Counted from the stretch's first letter, positions 16,447 through 25,317 are shown. The stretch: DNA of 64,000 nucleotides from Paenibacillus donghaensis (GCF_002192415.1 NZ_CP021780.1:496001-560000), one strand, 5' to 3'. Program-made: numbers and translations. Notes: generated by a model from the letters alone, not told the origin.

Positions 16447-17778
16447 ATGAGAAAGAAGTATTCCAGAGCAATAGGTTTGGCAACTGTACTTTCATTAGCT
16501 TTTTCACTGACCGCATGCGGCGGGAATAATGCTGTTAACAACGGAAATGGTACGAAAACGGAAGAGACAGGGGCTGCGAATGCCGGTCAGAAAATTAAAA
16601 TTAAAATTTATGCTCAGCATTTTGACGATGATACCTCCAAGCCTTTTGATTATGCGGTTGAAGAACTGAAGAAGGAAATGCCCGAGGTGGAAATTGTGCT
16701 GGACGAGGCAGTTCAGGATGGATACCAAAAGTTAAAGACGTTTGCAGCAACCGGTAATATGCCGGATATTTACGAAACAGACTGGACCACGCTGCAGACC
16801 TTTGCCAAATCCAAGAATGTAGAGCTGCTGGACGACCATGCCGCTACGGCAGATTTCAAAGCAAAGCTGAATACAGGGAATGAATCGCGCCTGATCGCAC
16901 CGGATGGACATATCTATGCTTTCCCGTATACAGGTATCGAATTCCAGCTGCTGTTCTACAACAAAGAGATCTTTGCCAAGGCAGGAATCACTGAACCGAT
17001 CAAGACGATCGATCAGCTGGTTGAGGCTTCCCAAAAGATTAAAGCGGCCGGCTTCACTCCGCTCTCGATCTTTGCCAAGGAGAAATGGATTACGAGCGCC
17101 CTGTACAGCGGATTTGCGACTCGTGAAGATACCAAGGGCTTCGGACCGCTGGAAACCAAAGGCATGTCGGAGCTGACAGAACCTTACCTGACTGCCGCGA
17201 AACAAATCAAGACACTGGAAGAGGCAGGCCTGTTCGACATCAATGCGACCAATACCAACTATGATCAGGCTTCTTCTCAGTTCTACCAAGGGAAATCAGC
17301 AATGTTCATCAACGGGCAATGGGAAATTTTCAGCAGCACGGAGAAACTTGGCGACAAGGTCGACTGGATGTACTGGCCGGCTAAGGATGAAGCAACTTAC
17401 GAGAATACGAAGATGTATATGAATGGTGCCGGAGCACCTGGAGGTTTCGCCGTATCCCCAAGCAGCAAAAATGTAGATAAGGCTGTAGAAGTAGCGAGCT
17501 TCATCGCCCAGAAATACGCTGAATATAAATACACCCAGCTGGGCAGCCCGATTGTCGCCACCAAGGTGGATAAGCCCATGACAGGTGAGGTTCCGGCGAT
17601 GATGAAGAGAATTGCAACAGAAGTATTGCCGAACGTCAAGGGCTATGCGAATGGGCTGAGCAGCGTGCAGATCAAGAACGCACTGGACGACAACACGCAG
17701 AACATCCTGGTCAAGGGCTTCTCGGTAGAGCAATTTACAGATAATATGAACCGCGTTCTTAATAAAGAGAATAAATAG
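16447..17778 (+). CDS. Sugar ABC transporter substrate-binding lipoprotein
   Basis: 443 residues. A signal peptide ends in the lipobox SLTACGG, so it is anchored to the outer face of the membrane by a lipidated cysteine. The rest is a family 1 (MalE/MsmE-like) extracellular binding protein: DIYETDWTTLQTFA, GHIYAFPYTGIEFQLLFYNKEIF, GKSAMFINGQWE. With the two permeases and GH36 enzyme downstream, raffinose or melibiose-type alpha-galactosides are the likely ligands, by inference. AAGGGGG lies upstream of the ATG. Confidence 0.9.
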   Translation: MRKKYSRAIGLATVLSLAFSLTACGGNNAVNNGNGTKTEETGAANAGQKIKIKIYAQHFDDDTSKPFDYAVEELKKEMPEVEIVLDEAVQDGYQKLKTFAATGNMPDIYETDWTTLQTFAKSKNVELLDDHAATADFKAKLNTGNESRLIAPDGHIYAFPYTGIEFQLLFYNKEIFAKAGITEPIKTIDQLVEASQKIKAAGFTPLSIFAKEKWITSALYSGFATREDTKGFGPLETKGMSELTEPYLTAAKQIKTLEEAGLFDINATNTNYDQASSQFYQGKSAMFINGQWEIFSSTEKLGDKVDWMYWPAKDEATYENTKMYMNGAGAPGGFAVSPSSKNVDKAVEVASFIAQKYAEYKYTQLGSPIVATKVDKPMTGEVPAMMKRIATEVLPNVKGYANGLSSVQIKNALDDNTQNILVKGFSVEQFTDNMNRVLNKENK

Positions 17779-17809
17779 AACGTTCTGAAAAGGAGTGGAA
17801 TCATACTGT

Positions 17810-18685
17810 ATGCACAAGTATCTAGGCAATAAAAAGGCGATTATGCTATTTCTTCTGCCGGCTCTATTGATCTACAGTGTAGTTATTATTTATCCGGTGC
17901 TCCAATCCTTCTTCCGCAGCTTCTTCGAGTGGGACGGGCTGAGCACAGCAACATTCAACGGCTTGTCTAACTATAAGGAGCTGTTCAGTGACCCGCTGTT
18001 GATGACGTCTCTGCGTAATGGTATGATCTTTGCCCTTGTGCTGACCATCTTCCAGATCGGGCTCGGAACCATCCTGGCGTTGGCTTGCGCCGATCCCCGC
18101 GTGCGGGGACGGAAGCTGCTAAAGACGGCTTATTTCATTCCGGTTGTACTATCCGTTACCGTGGTCTGCCAATTGTGGATCGCCATTTATGATCCGAACA
18201 ACGGGCTGATCAACAGGCTTTTCGATATATTGCATATTCCTTATCAGCAGAATTGGCTCACTTCGCCGACCACTTCTATTATTGCCATCGCTTTCGTTAA
18301 TGCCTGGCAGTTCATGGGTTATCAATTCAGCCTGCTGTATGCGGGCGTGAAATCGATACCGGAGCAATATATGGAGGCTGCTACGATTGACGGCTGCTCC
18401 AAATGGATGGCTCACCGCAAGGTGACGCTGCCGTTGATGAAGGAGACGTTCAAATTCTGTCTGATTGTGGCCATCACCTCAGGCCTCGGAGCGTTCGTGC
18501 AAATGCTGATTATGACCAACGGCGGGCCCGGCACAAGCAACTATACGCTTACCTTCATGATTTACCGCTATGCGTTCATGGAGAGCAACTATGGATACGC
18601 CTGCGCGGTATCGGTTGTGCTCGTCTTGCTGTCGCTGCTGGCGACCATTGTGATCAATAAAACCTTTGACCGGAATGAAGCCTGA
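17810..18685 (+). CDS. Sugar ABC transporter permease (MalF/MsmF type)
   Basis: 291 residues with about six membrane spans. The EAA loop that contacts the ATPase reads YMEAATIDGCSKWMAHRKVTLPLMK. ATG at 17810 is preferred, AAAAGGAG lying 14 bp upstream; the in-frame GTG at 17795 overlaps that site. It partners the permease at 18716. No ATPase gene is present here, as is usual where a shared MsmX-type ATPase serves several importers. Confidence 0.9.
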   Translation: MHKYLGNKKAIMLFLLPALLIYSVVIIYPVLQSFFRSFFEWDGLSTATFNGLSNYKELFSDPLLMTSLRNGMIFALVLTIFQIGLGTILALACADPRVRGRKLLKTAYFIPVVLSVTVVCQLWIAIYDPNNGLINRLFDILHIPYQQNWLTSPTTSIIAIAFVNAWQFMGYQFSLLYAGVKSIPEQYMEAATIDGCSKWMAHRKVTLPLMKETFKFCLIVAITSGLGAFVQMLIMTNGGPGTSNYTLTFMIYRYAFMESNYGYACAVSVVLVLLSLLATIVINKTFDRNEA

Positions 18686-18715
18686 TGAGCAGACCACTCA
18701 AGGAAGGAGAACGTT

Positions 18716-19543
18716 ATGAATAAAGTGAGAGCCATACTTGTACAGCTGCCGTTGTGGATCTATTTTGTTATCTCTGTATACCCGCTGTTGTGGATGATTT
18801 CTTATTCCCTGAAAAATAATGATGAAATATTCGTGACCAATCCCTTTGGTTTCCCGACCAATTTCCGGTTTGAGAACTATGTATCCGCTTGGTCGGAATT
18901 CAATATTCCGCGTTATTTCATGAACAGTCTAGTTGTATCTACTATTTCAACTGTGCTGATCCTTATCCTGTCGCTCATGTTCTCGTTCGCCATCTCCCGG
19001 CTGCGCTGGAAATTCCGCGAGAGCGTCAGACTGTATATGACCATTGGTATGTTCATGCCGCTGCAGGTCATTATGATTCCTCTGGCTCTTCTCGTGCGTG
19101 ATTTTCATCTGAGCAACACCTACGGAGCGCTTATTGTTCCTTATGTTGCCATCGGACTGCCGTTCTCCTGTCTGGTCTTCTACGGGTTTATGCGAAGCAT
19201 CCCTGGTGAGCTGGAGGAATCGGCTTGTATGGACGGGGCGAGTGTCTACAGAATGTTCCTGCAGATTATTGTGCCTGTAGTGACCCCGGCGATTGCCACC
19301 GTAGCCATTTTCCAATTCCTGAACAACTGGAATGAGTTCATGTTAGCCTATATTCTGATCTCTGATGAGGCAATGAAGACACTGCCGCTGGGTCTGCTGT
19401 TCTTCCAGGGGCAATACAGTACAGACTGGGGCGGGATGGGCGCGGTCATGACCATTGCAAGTCTGCCAATGGTTATTGTATACCTGTTCTTCAGTGAGCA
19501 AGTAGAGCGTGCGATGACCGTAGGCTCTGCCGTAAAAGGATAA
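18716..19543 (+). CDS. Sugar ABC transporter permease (MalG/MsmG type)
   Basis: 275 residues, about six spans, with the EAA loop ELEESACMDGASVYRMFLQIIVPVVTP. A typical MalG-like N-terminus (YPLLWMISYSLKNNDEIF) is present. AAGGAGAACGTT precedes the ATG. It is 30 bp from the first permease and 21 bp from the alpha-galactosidase, so all belong to one operon. Confidence 0.9.
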   Translation: MNKVRAILVQLPLWIYFVISVYPLLWMISYSLKNNDEIFVTNPFGFPTNFRFENYVSAWSEFNIPRYFMNSLVVSTISTVLILILSLMFSFAISRLRWKFRESVRLYMTIGMFMPLQVIMIPLALLVRDFHLSNTYGALIVPYVAIGLPFSCLVFYGFMRSIPGELEESACMDGASVYRMFLQIIVPVVTPAIATVAIFQFLNNWNEFMLAYILISDEAMKTLPLGLLFFQGQYSTDWGGMGAVMTIASLPMVIVYLFFSEQVERAMTVGSAVKG

Positions 19544-19564
19544 CAGTATGAGGAGGAATAAGCT

Positions 19565-21757
19565 TTGCCTATCCATTATGACCGGGAACGCGGAATCTTT
19601 CATCTGCAATCCCTGAATAGCAGCTATATTATCCAGTTGGTGAAGTCGGCGCATCCCGCACATCTATACTGGGGACCACGGCTTGCGAATGACAGCTTCG
19701 CTGGCAGTTTGCATCTGACGGAGCGTTCCTCTTTCAGCCCGAATTATCATCCGGAGGACCGCAGCTTCTCCTTCGATACCTTGCCCCGGGAATATCCGGG
19801 TTACGGGCGGGGCGACTTCCGTGAACCGGCCTACGAGGTGCGGTTGCCGAACGGAACCAGTGTTACGGATCTGGAGTACAGCGGCCATGAGATTGTGGCG
19901 GGCAAGCCGCAACTTCCCGGATTGCCCGCCACCTATGCCGAGAGTGATGAAGAAGCACAGACGCTCAGAATTATTCTGCTGGACAAGCTGACTGGGCTGA
20001 GTGCCACGCTGCAATATACCGTATTTCATGCTGTGGATGCCATTACCCGCTCTGTATTCTTCGAGAACGGCGGACGGAGCGCTATCCAGCTGGAGCGGGC
20101 ATTCAGCGCCAGTGTGGATTTCAACCATAGTGATTTCGATATGCTGCAGTTGTCGGGAGCCTGGGTACGGGAACGCCATATCCACAAGCGCACGCTTGTT
20201 CCCGGTATTCACCGGATTGACAGCAAGCGCGGCTCGAGCAGCCATCAGCAGAACCCGTTCCTGGCGCTGCTCTCCAAAGATGCCACTGAGGAGTCCGGTG
20301 AAGTGTACGGCTTCAGCCTAGTCTACAGCGGCAGCTTCGCGGCTCAAGCCGAAGTGGACCAGTTCTCGAACACGCGGGTAACCATCGGCCTGCATGATTT
20401 TGATTTCAGCTGGCTGCTGGAGCCCGGTGAGACGTTCCAGACCCCGGAGGCCGTATTGGTCCGTTCTTCCGGGGGCATCGGCGGGATGTCCCGGATCTTG
20501 CATCGGCTCTACCGCACCCGCTTATGTCGGGGAACGTTCCGGGACAAGGTTCGGCCTGTACTCGTCAACAACTGGGAGGCGACTTACTTCGATTTCAATG
20601 CGGAGAAGATCAAAGAGATCGCCCGCTCCGGCAAAGAGCTGGGCATCGAGCTGTTCGTACTTGATGACGGCTGGTTCGGCCACAGGGACAGCGATAACAG
20701 CTCACTCGGCGATTGGGTCGAGGACAAGAACAAGCTGCCGGAAGGTCTGGGATGTCTGGGGACGGAGATTGTGGAGCTGGGCATGGAGTTCGGATTATGG
20801 TTCGAGCCGGAAATGGTGTCACCGGACAGTGACCTGTACCGGGCCCATCCGGATTGGTGTCTGCATGTGGAAGGGCGCAGCCGGACGATGGGCCGGGAGC
20901 AACTGGTGCTTGACCTATCCCGGGCGGATGTATGCGATTATCTTGTCACTGCGGTCAGCAAGATTCTGTCCTCTGCACCGATTACCTATGTGAAATGGGA
21001 TATGAACCGCAACATGACCGAGATCGGATCGTCCCTGCTGCCTCACCAGCGCCAACGTGAAACGGCGCACCGCTACATTCTCGGCCTGTACGATGTCATG
21101 GAGCGGATTACTTCCAGTTTCCCGCATATTCTGTTCGAGAGCTGCTCGGGTGGAGGCGGACGTTTCGATCCGGGCATGCTCTATTACATGCCGCAGACCT
21201 GGACCAGTGATGATACCGATGCGGTGGAGAGATTGAAGATTCAGTATGGCACCAGCATCGTCTATCCGGCGAGCGCAATGGGGGCGCATGTATCCGATGT
21301 CCCGAACCACCAGGTACACCGGGAGACGCCCTTTAAGACACGCGGTCATGTTGCCATGTCCGGCAACTTCGGTTATGAGCTGGACCTCACCAAGCTGACC
21401 TTGAGCGAGAAAGAGGAAGTCAAGGCGCAGGTGAGTACCTACAAAGCACTGCGGGAATTGATCCAGTTCGGGGAAATGTATAGGCTGTCCAGCCCATTTG
21501 AAGGTAACCGGGCAAGCTGGATGTTTGTCTCGGAAGACCGTTCGGAGGCGTTCGCGGCGTATTTCCGCGTGCTCGCTGAGCCCAATGCCCCGCTGCGGCG
21601 AATGAAGTTCCAGGGCTTGGACCCGCAGAAGCGGTATCGCCTGCTTCCTGGTGAAAGCGTACATGGGGGCGATGAGTTGATGTATTTCGGCGTTCCTATA
21701 CTTCTGCCGGAGGGTGACTTCCAGAGCGTGCTATATCAGCTGCAGGAAGTGGAGTAA
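19565..21757 (+). CDS. GH36 alpha-galactosidase
   Basis: A 730-residue cytosolic enzyme (no signal peptide) that should release galactose from imported alpha-galactosides. GH36 features are visible: an N-terminal beta-supersandwich, NNWEATYFDF at the barrel start, FVLDDGWFG, the nucleophile D479 in VKWDMNRNMTE, the FESCSGGGGRFDPGM loop, and acid/base D549 in WTSDDTDA. The length fits bacterial tetrameric GH36 enzymes. The TTG start has AGGAGG 8 bp upstream. It is the last gene of the operon; a family B repeat and a strong terminator follow. Confidence 0.93.
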   Translation: MPIHYDRERGIFHLQSLNSSYIIQLVKSAHPAHLYWGPRLANDSFAGSLHLTERSSFSPNYHPEDRSFSFDTLPREYPGYGRGDFREPAYEVRLPNGTSVTDLEYSGHEIVAGKPQLPGLPATYAESDEEAQTLRIILLDKLTGLSATLQYTVFHAVDAITRSVFFENGGRSAIQLERAFSASVDFNHSDFDMLQLSGAWVRERHIHKRTLVPGIHRIDSKRGSSSHQQNPFLALLSKDATEESGEVYGFSLVYSGSFAAQAEVDQFSNTRVTIGLHDFDFSWLLEPGETFQTPEAVLVRSSGGIGGMSRILHRLYRTRLCRGTFRDKVRPVLVNNWEATYFDFNAEKIKEIARSGKELGIELFVLDDGWFGHRDSDNSSLGDWVEDKNKLPEGLGCLGTEIVELGMEFGLWFEPEMVSPDSDLYRAHPDWCLHVEGRSRTMGREQLVLDLSRADVCDYLVTAVSKILSSAPITYVKWDMNRNMTEIGSSLLPHQRQRETAHRYILGLYDVMERITSSFPHILFESCSGGGGRFDPGMLYYMPQTWTSDDTDAVERLKIQYGTSIVYPASAMGAHVSDVPNHQVHRETPFKTRGHVAMSGNFGYELDLTKLTLSEKEEVKAQVSTYKALRELIQFGEMYRLSSPFEGNRASWMFVSEDRSEAFAAYFRVLAEPNAPLRRMKFQGLDPQKRYRLLPGESVHGGDELMYFGVPILLPEGDFQSVLYQLQEVE

Positions 21758-21786
21758 CGTTTCTGTACCAACAGGCTGGCACAAGT

Positions 21787-21866
21787 AGAAACGGCTTTGC
21801 CGTCCTCTGAAAAGCGTATGCTTCCGAAGCAGCGATACTACGTATCGCTTTCAGGCGTCCGTTTCT
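21787..21866 (+). repeat. Dispersed palindromic repeat family B, copy 3
   Basis: Nearly identical to 11145-11224, including the central AGCGATACTACGTATCGCT. As with yhaM, it lies between a stop codon and that gene's terminator, and similarity extends to about 21920. Confidence 0.8.
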
Positions 21867-21923
21867 GCGAGAAATATAAGGCTAATTTATAGTGTCCACC
21901 ATATAAATTCTGGCGTATTTTAA

Positions 21924-21958
21924 AAAAGGGCTTCTGCGTAGAGCGCAGAAGCCCTTTT
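21924..21958 (+). terminator. Terminator of the alpha-galactoside operon
   Basis: A perfect 15-bp stem (AAAAGGGCTTCTGCG, 21924-21938, with 21944-21958) around a 5-nt loop, ending in TTTT. Confidence 0.9.
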
Positions 21959-22009
21959 GGGTCGTTCATCCAGATGCTAAAGTGGAATCTATGCAGATTC
22001 GCGGCTTGG

Positions 22010-22032
22010 TGCGAATTTACAAATAGAAGCAA
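22010..22032 (+). repeat. Second copy of the 23-bp repeat
   Basis: Identical to 13041-13063. It ends 65 bp before the TerD-VWA start codon. Confidence 0.7.
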
Positions 22033-22097
22033 CTGTGATATTCCTTATCTAGGAAGGGTTGGAATCTATCCATTGAATGATTGAAGGAGATGAGGGC

Positions 22098-23399
22098 ATG
22101 CAGCTTTTGAAAGGGCAAAAGGTGGATCTTACCAAAGGGCGGAATACCACGAATCTTTCTTTACAGTTCGGCTGGACGGCTGAGGACAAGTCTATCGGTA
22201 TAGATGTTGCTGCCTTTTTGCTGTCAGAACAGAATCGTTGCGAGCGGGATGAGAACTTTATATTCTATGGAAATCCGGCCTCCTCAAATGGGTCTGTCTC
22301 ACACTCCGCCTTAACTCAGGGTGGCAATGAGGCTGTTTCTGTAACCCTTGCAGCTGTACCGGCTGAGATTGCCAGAATAGCGCTGACGTTAACGATTTAT
22401 GAGGGAGAAGTGCTTGGGCATTCGTTTCATGCTGTGAGCCATGCCTATCTCAGACTGTTGGATCGTGATACTGGGACAGAATTATTCCGTTTTGACTATG
22501 GTTCGGATCTTGGACAGGAGACTGCTGTAGTGGTGGGTGAATTGTATCGCTACGGCAGTGAATGGAAGTTTCATGCGATCGGGAGCGGATTTAATGGGGG
22601 ATTAGCTGCGTTATGCACAAATTACGGCTTGGAAGTCGAGAAATCGGGTACTGCTGAAGTTGCTGCAACTGTAGAAGCGCCGGAGAGAAGCACGGAGGCT
22701 CTGCAAGAGCAACCAACCGGGAATATTCTGTCGTCCATTGACTTGCGCAAAAAGCTCGTCGGATTCACGCTCGAAAAGAAGCAATTGATCGGGGTCACAG
22801 CGAGAGTTGGCATCGTGCTCGATATTACCGGCTCCATGAGAAACTTATATAATAATGGCACTGTACAGGAAATAGTGGAACGTATTCTGGCGGTCGCCTG
22901 CGAATTTGATGATAACGGCTCACTCGATGTTTGGGTGTATGATACAGAGTTCAGCCGTCTGCCGCCTGTCACTGAACGGGAACTTGGACGGTATGTCTTC
23001 ACTCACATTATAAATAATAAGCATATTCACAAGTTTGGCCGCAATAATGAACCGCCGGTTATGGAGGATATCATTAAAAAGTATACGGAGGAGGAAGACG
23101 ATACTACGCCTGTTTTGATCATTTTTATCAATGACGGTGGTGTGGTCAAGCCCACCCAAAAGGTAATTAGGGCGGCTTCCGTCCTGCCGATCTTCTGGCA
23201 GTTTGTTGGCATCGGCGATTCAGATTTCGAGGTGCTGAAGGGGCTGGATACGATGCAAGGAAGGCTGGTGGACAATGCCAGCTTTATTCATCTGGACCGG
23301 ATAGATACCGTAAGTGATGAAGAGCTGTATGACCAACTGCTTAATGAGTTTCCGCTGTGGCTTAAAGCGGCGAAGGCCAAACGGATTCTTCGGGATTGA
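22098..23399 (+). CDS. TerD-domain and von Willebrand A-domain protein (TerF-like)
   Basis: 433 residues in two parts. Residues 1-180 form a TerD-like calcium-binding domain (LLKGQKVDLTKG, LSLQFGWTAEDKSIGIDVAAFLL, RFDYGSDLGQETAVVVGELYRYGSEWKFHAIG). Residues about 225-430 form a VWA domain with the metal-ion site DITGSM, then DVWVYDTEF and INDGG. The arrangement resembles TerF of tellurite/stress gene clusters, but no other ter genes are nearby. It is probably cytosolic. ATG at 22098 is chosen because GAAGGAG sits 8 bp upstream. A terminator follows. Confidence 0.85.
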   Translation: MQLLKGQKVDLTKGRNTTNLSLQFGWTAEDKSIGIDVAAFLLSEQNRCERDENFIFYGNPASSNGSVSHSALTQGGNEAVSVTLAAVPAEIARIALTLTIYEGEVLGHSFHAVSHAYLRLLDRDTGTELFRFDYGSDLGQETAVVVGELYRYGSEWKFHAIGSGFNGGLAALCTNYGLEVEKSGTAEVAATVEAPERSTEALQEQPTGNILSSIDLRKKLVGFTLEKKQLIGVTARVGIVLDITGSMRNLYNNGTVQEIVERILAVACEFDDNGSLDVWVYDTEFSRLPPVTERELGRYVFTHIINNKHIHKFGRNNEPPVMEDIIKKYTEEEDDTTPVLIIFINDGGVVKPTQKVIRAASVLPIFWQFVGIGDSDFEVLKGLDTMQGRLVDNASFIHLDRIDTVSDEELYDQLLNEFPLWLKAAKAKRILRD

Positions 23400-23541
23400 G
23401 GGAAGAGGCCGAGCCGAGGTGGCAAGCTGTAAGAAGAGTATATAGGGAATTTCGACCACTATTTAGCCGTAAACAAGCTGTTTCTGTATAGTATGGGGAA
23501 AGTTGACCACTAATTGTGGGTAAGATGCTTCCTTCAGCGGC

Positions 23542-23588
23542 AAAAGGACAGACTTAACGGGAGAAATTCCCTATAAGCTGTCCTTTTT
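23542..23588 (+). terminator. Terminator after the TerD-VWA gene
   Basis: AAAAGGACAG (23542-23551) pairs with CTGTCCTTTT (23578-23587), and GGGA/TCCC lies inside the loop. The T run continues. Confidence 0.75.
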
Positions 23589-23728
23589 GTTGTTATGGCT
23601 GTATTTAGTGGTAAAAAATCCCTGTAATAGCCCGCATGGCCCCACCGGGGGAGCCATGCAGGGTAGGGCGGGGGAACGCCGAGATGATTGCTGGCTGTTT
23701 GTCCAGCGGGCATATGCCAGCAGCTGCT

Positions 23729-24436
23729 TTACTTACCGCTGCCTTGCTGTCCGCGCAGACGTTCCAGTTCAGCGTCAACAGCGCTGCTTATCTCCGGGTT
23801 AACCGCAGGGGCACCCGGGCGGGAGGCGGAGAATGCTGAAGCGGAGCTGTCCGCAAGCACTTCCCACTCGTTGATCTTGTCTTCCATCCGCTCGAAGCCG
23901 CGCGAGGCGTTGCCCGCGTTCAGGTTCAGCGGGCTGTGGCTGCGGCCGAAGCCTGGTGCCGAGCCGGCAGCGGCACGGTTCGCTTGCTCCTTCTCTGCGG
24001 CTTTGCGGGCACGGGCGGCAAGCTCAGTCCGTTTCGCCTTCAACCGGACGAATTCTTCCTTGGCACCGGCCAGGCTGGCTTCCAGTCCGATCAGCATCTG
24101 CCGGGTTTCTTCCAGGCCGGTGGTGCATTCGTCCGCACTCTCCAGGTAACGCAGCTTGGCCGAAACGGCGACCCGTGCAGCGGCTTCATTCCCCTGCTGC
24201 ATGGCCTGAAGCGCTTCGCTTTCGCTGCGGTCTGCCTGCAGGCGATATTCACTCAGGCGGCGTTCGAGAACCGTTGCCGCTACTTTCAGCTCACGGTGTT
24301 TTTTCTCGGCAGAATCAATTTCCTGTTCCAGATCGCGTAAGTATTGTCCGGTCAACAGCACCGGGTTCTCCAGCTTGTTCAATCCTTCATGCAATGCGGC
24401 TTTGGTTAGGGTTGCAATTCTTGTCATAATACTCAT
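23729..24436 (-). CDS. pspA: PspA/IM30-family phage-shock protein
   Basis: 235 residues, almost wholly helical and coiled coil: RIATLTKAALHEGLNKLENPVLLTGQYLRDLEQEI, then long heptad segments, then a short C-terminal tail (VNPEISSAVDAELERLRGQQ). PspA/LiaH proteins assemble on the inner face of the membrane and protect it under stress. It lies 38 bp downstream of a pspC gene. GAGGAGAGATACT precedes the ATG. An internal low-complexity stretch (NRAAAGSAPGFGRSHSPLNLNAGN) is typical of Paenibacillus-like versions, by recollection. Confidence 0.88.
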   Translation of the reverse strand: MSIMTRIATLTKAALHEGLNKLENPVLLTGQYLRDLEQEIDSAEKKHRELKVAATVLERRLSEYRLQADRSESEALQAMQQGNEAAARVAVSAKLRYLESADECTTGLEETRQMLIGLEASLAGAKEEFVRLKAKRTELAARARKAAEKEQANRAAAGSAPGFGRSHSPLNLNAGNASRGFERMEDKINEWEVLADSSASAFSASRPGAPAVNPEISSAVDAELERLRGQQGSGK

Positions 24437-24450
24437 TAGTATCTCTCCTC

Positions 24451-24497
24451 TTAGTAGAATTCGTTAGTATCGGTTTAGTAGAACTCGTTAGGATCTG
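24451..24497 (-). repeat. 24-bp tandem duplication at the end of pspC
   Basis: Two near-identical units (24451-24473 and 24475-24497) each encode a TD(P/T)NEFY-stop ending. The proximal copy supplies the stop of pspC. The second is now untranslated, just before the pspA ribosome site. Confidence 0.75.
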
Positions 24498-24693
24498 TGA
24501 AGCTGCCGAAGGTTTCCTTAGGGATAAAGATACTTGCGACAATGTAAATGAAGAGCACGGTACCGAAGCTGAAGAAGGCGGCAATGACAGTTAGCAGTCG
24601 CAGCATGCTGGCGTCGATTCCGAAATACTGGGCTAATCCTCCGCATAATCCGCTAATCCTCTTGTTGCTCTCCGAACGAAATAATTTTCTCAT
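24475..24693 (-). CDS. pspC: PspC-domain membrane protein
   Basis: 72 residues with the PspC signature KLFRSESNKRISGLCGGLAQYFGIDASMLRLLTV and one hydrophobic segment (LTVIAAFFSFGTVLFIYIVASIFI). PspC proteins are small inner-membrane partners of the envelope stress response. GAGGAAGATAAT precedes the ATG. pspA follows 38 bp downstream on the same strand. A long inverted repeat lies 40 bp upstream, in the promoter region. Confidence 0.88.
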   Translation of the reverse strand: MRKLFRSESNKRISGLCGGLAQYFGIDASMLRLLTVIAAFFSFGTVLFIYIVASIFIPKETFGSFTDPNEFY

Positions 24694-24732
24694 TATTATC
24701 TTCCTCTCAGGGTTGTAGTTGTTATAGAACGT

Positions 24733-24818
24733 GAACTTAAGAATGTTACATACGGAGTTGCCAGGGAAGCCCTATGCATCAGGCTTTCTGACAACTCTAC
24801 TACTCCATTCTTAAGTTC
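24733..24818. repeat. 86-bp near-perfect inverted repeat upstream of pspC
   Basis: Outer arms GAACTTAAGAATG (24733-24745) and CATTCTTAAGTTC (24806-24818) pair perfectly over 13 bp. GAGTTG/CAACTC (24755/24792) and AAGCC/GGCTT (24767/24782) continue the stem. It could be a small mobile palindrome or a transcript structure. Bases 24820-24990 hold no gene that I can see. Confidence 0.7.
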
Positions 24819-24992
24819 ATCTTATATAACCGGATAATTTCTTGCAGGTCCGCTTGGTTATGTACTCATTGTAAGGCTTTATCCGGCATTGCAAAACGGA
24901 CTGCAGGCTGTTTTTGAGACTCGACCTGAGGCGGGGATAAGGACCGCAGTTAGGCGGGGGGAACAACGGGGATGTGCTGTGCTGGCTGCCCG

Positions 24993-25160
24993 GATTCCAA
25001 AAAGCTGCAAGCGGCGGTGGCTGCTGCCGAAGCCGTATTAAGCAGCAGTGAAGCTGTGCAGGATCAGGCTGCGGCAGCACTGATGGAGACATTGCTCGGC
25101 GCCGTTAATACCAATGCCGCAATCAGCGACCTGTACATCATCGCCGAGAACTGCAGACTG
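24993..25160 (+). pseudogene. Remnant of a secreted-protein C-terminus (FIVAR-like, dockerin-like tail)
   Basis: The frame reads KLQAAVAAAEAVLSSSEAVQ, then an alanine-rich helix, then NTNAAISDLYIIAENC. The first part resembles a FIVAR module and the last a dockerin-type or calcium-loop tail of surface enzymes. It has no plausible start and runs directly into the heptamer tract, so it is probably the tail end of a lost gene. Confidence 0.35.
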
Positions 25161-25162
25161 AG

Positions 25163-25316
25163 TACGCCAAACACGGAACACGGAACACCAAACGCCAAAC
25201 ACCAAAGACCAAAGACCAAAGACCAAAGACCAAACGCCATACATGGAACACCAAACACGGAACACCAAACACGAAATACCAAACACCATACGCCAAACAC
25301 GAAATACCAAACGCCA
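25163..25316 (+). repeat. 22-unit heptamer minisatellite
   Basis: Exactly 22 consecutive 7-bp units of the form (A/T)A-N-R-C-S-R, such as AACACCA, AACGCCA, AACACGG and a run of four AAGACCA, with no slip in register over 154 bp. The strand is nearly free of T. Since 7 is not a multiple of 3, it keeps long spurious reading frames open on both strands. Confidence 0.92.
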
Positions 25317-25317
25317 A

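Noticed and set aside
25163..25316. CRISPR or origin iteron array
   Set aside because: Seven-bp units without spacers; no cas genes, dnaA boxes or replication gene nearby.
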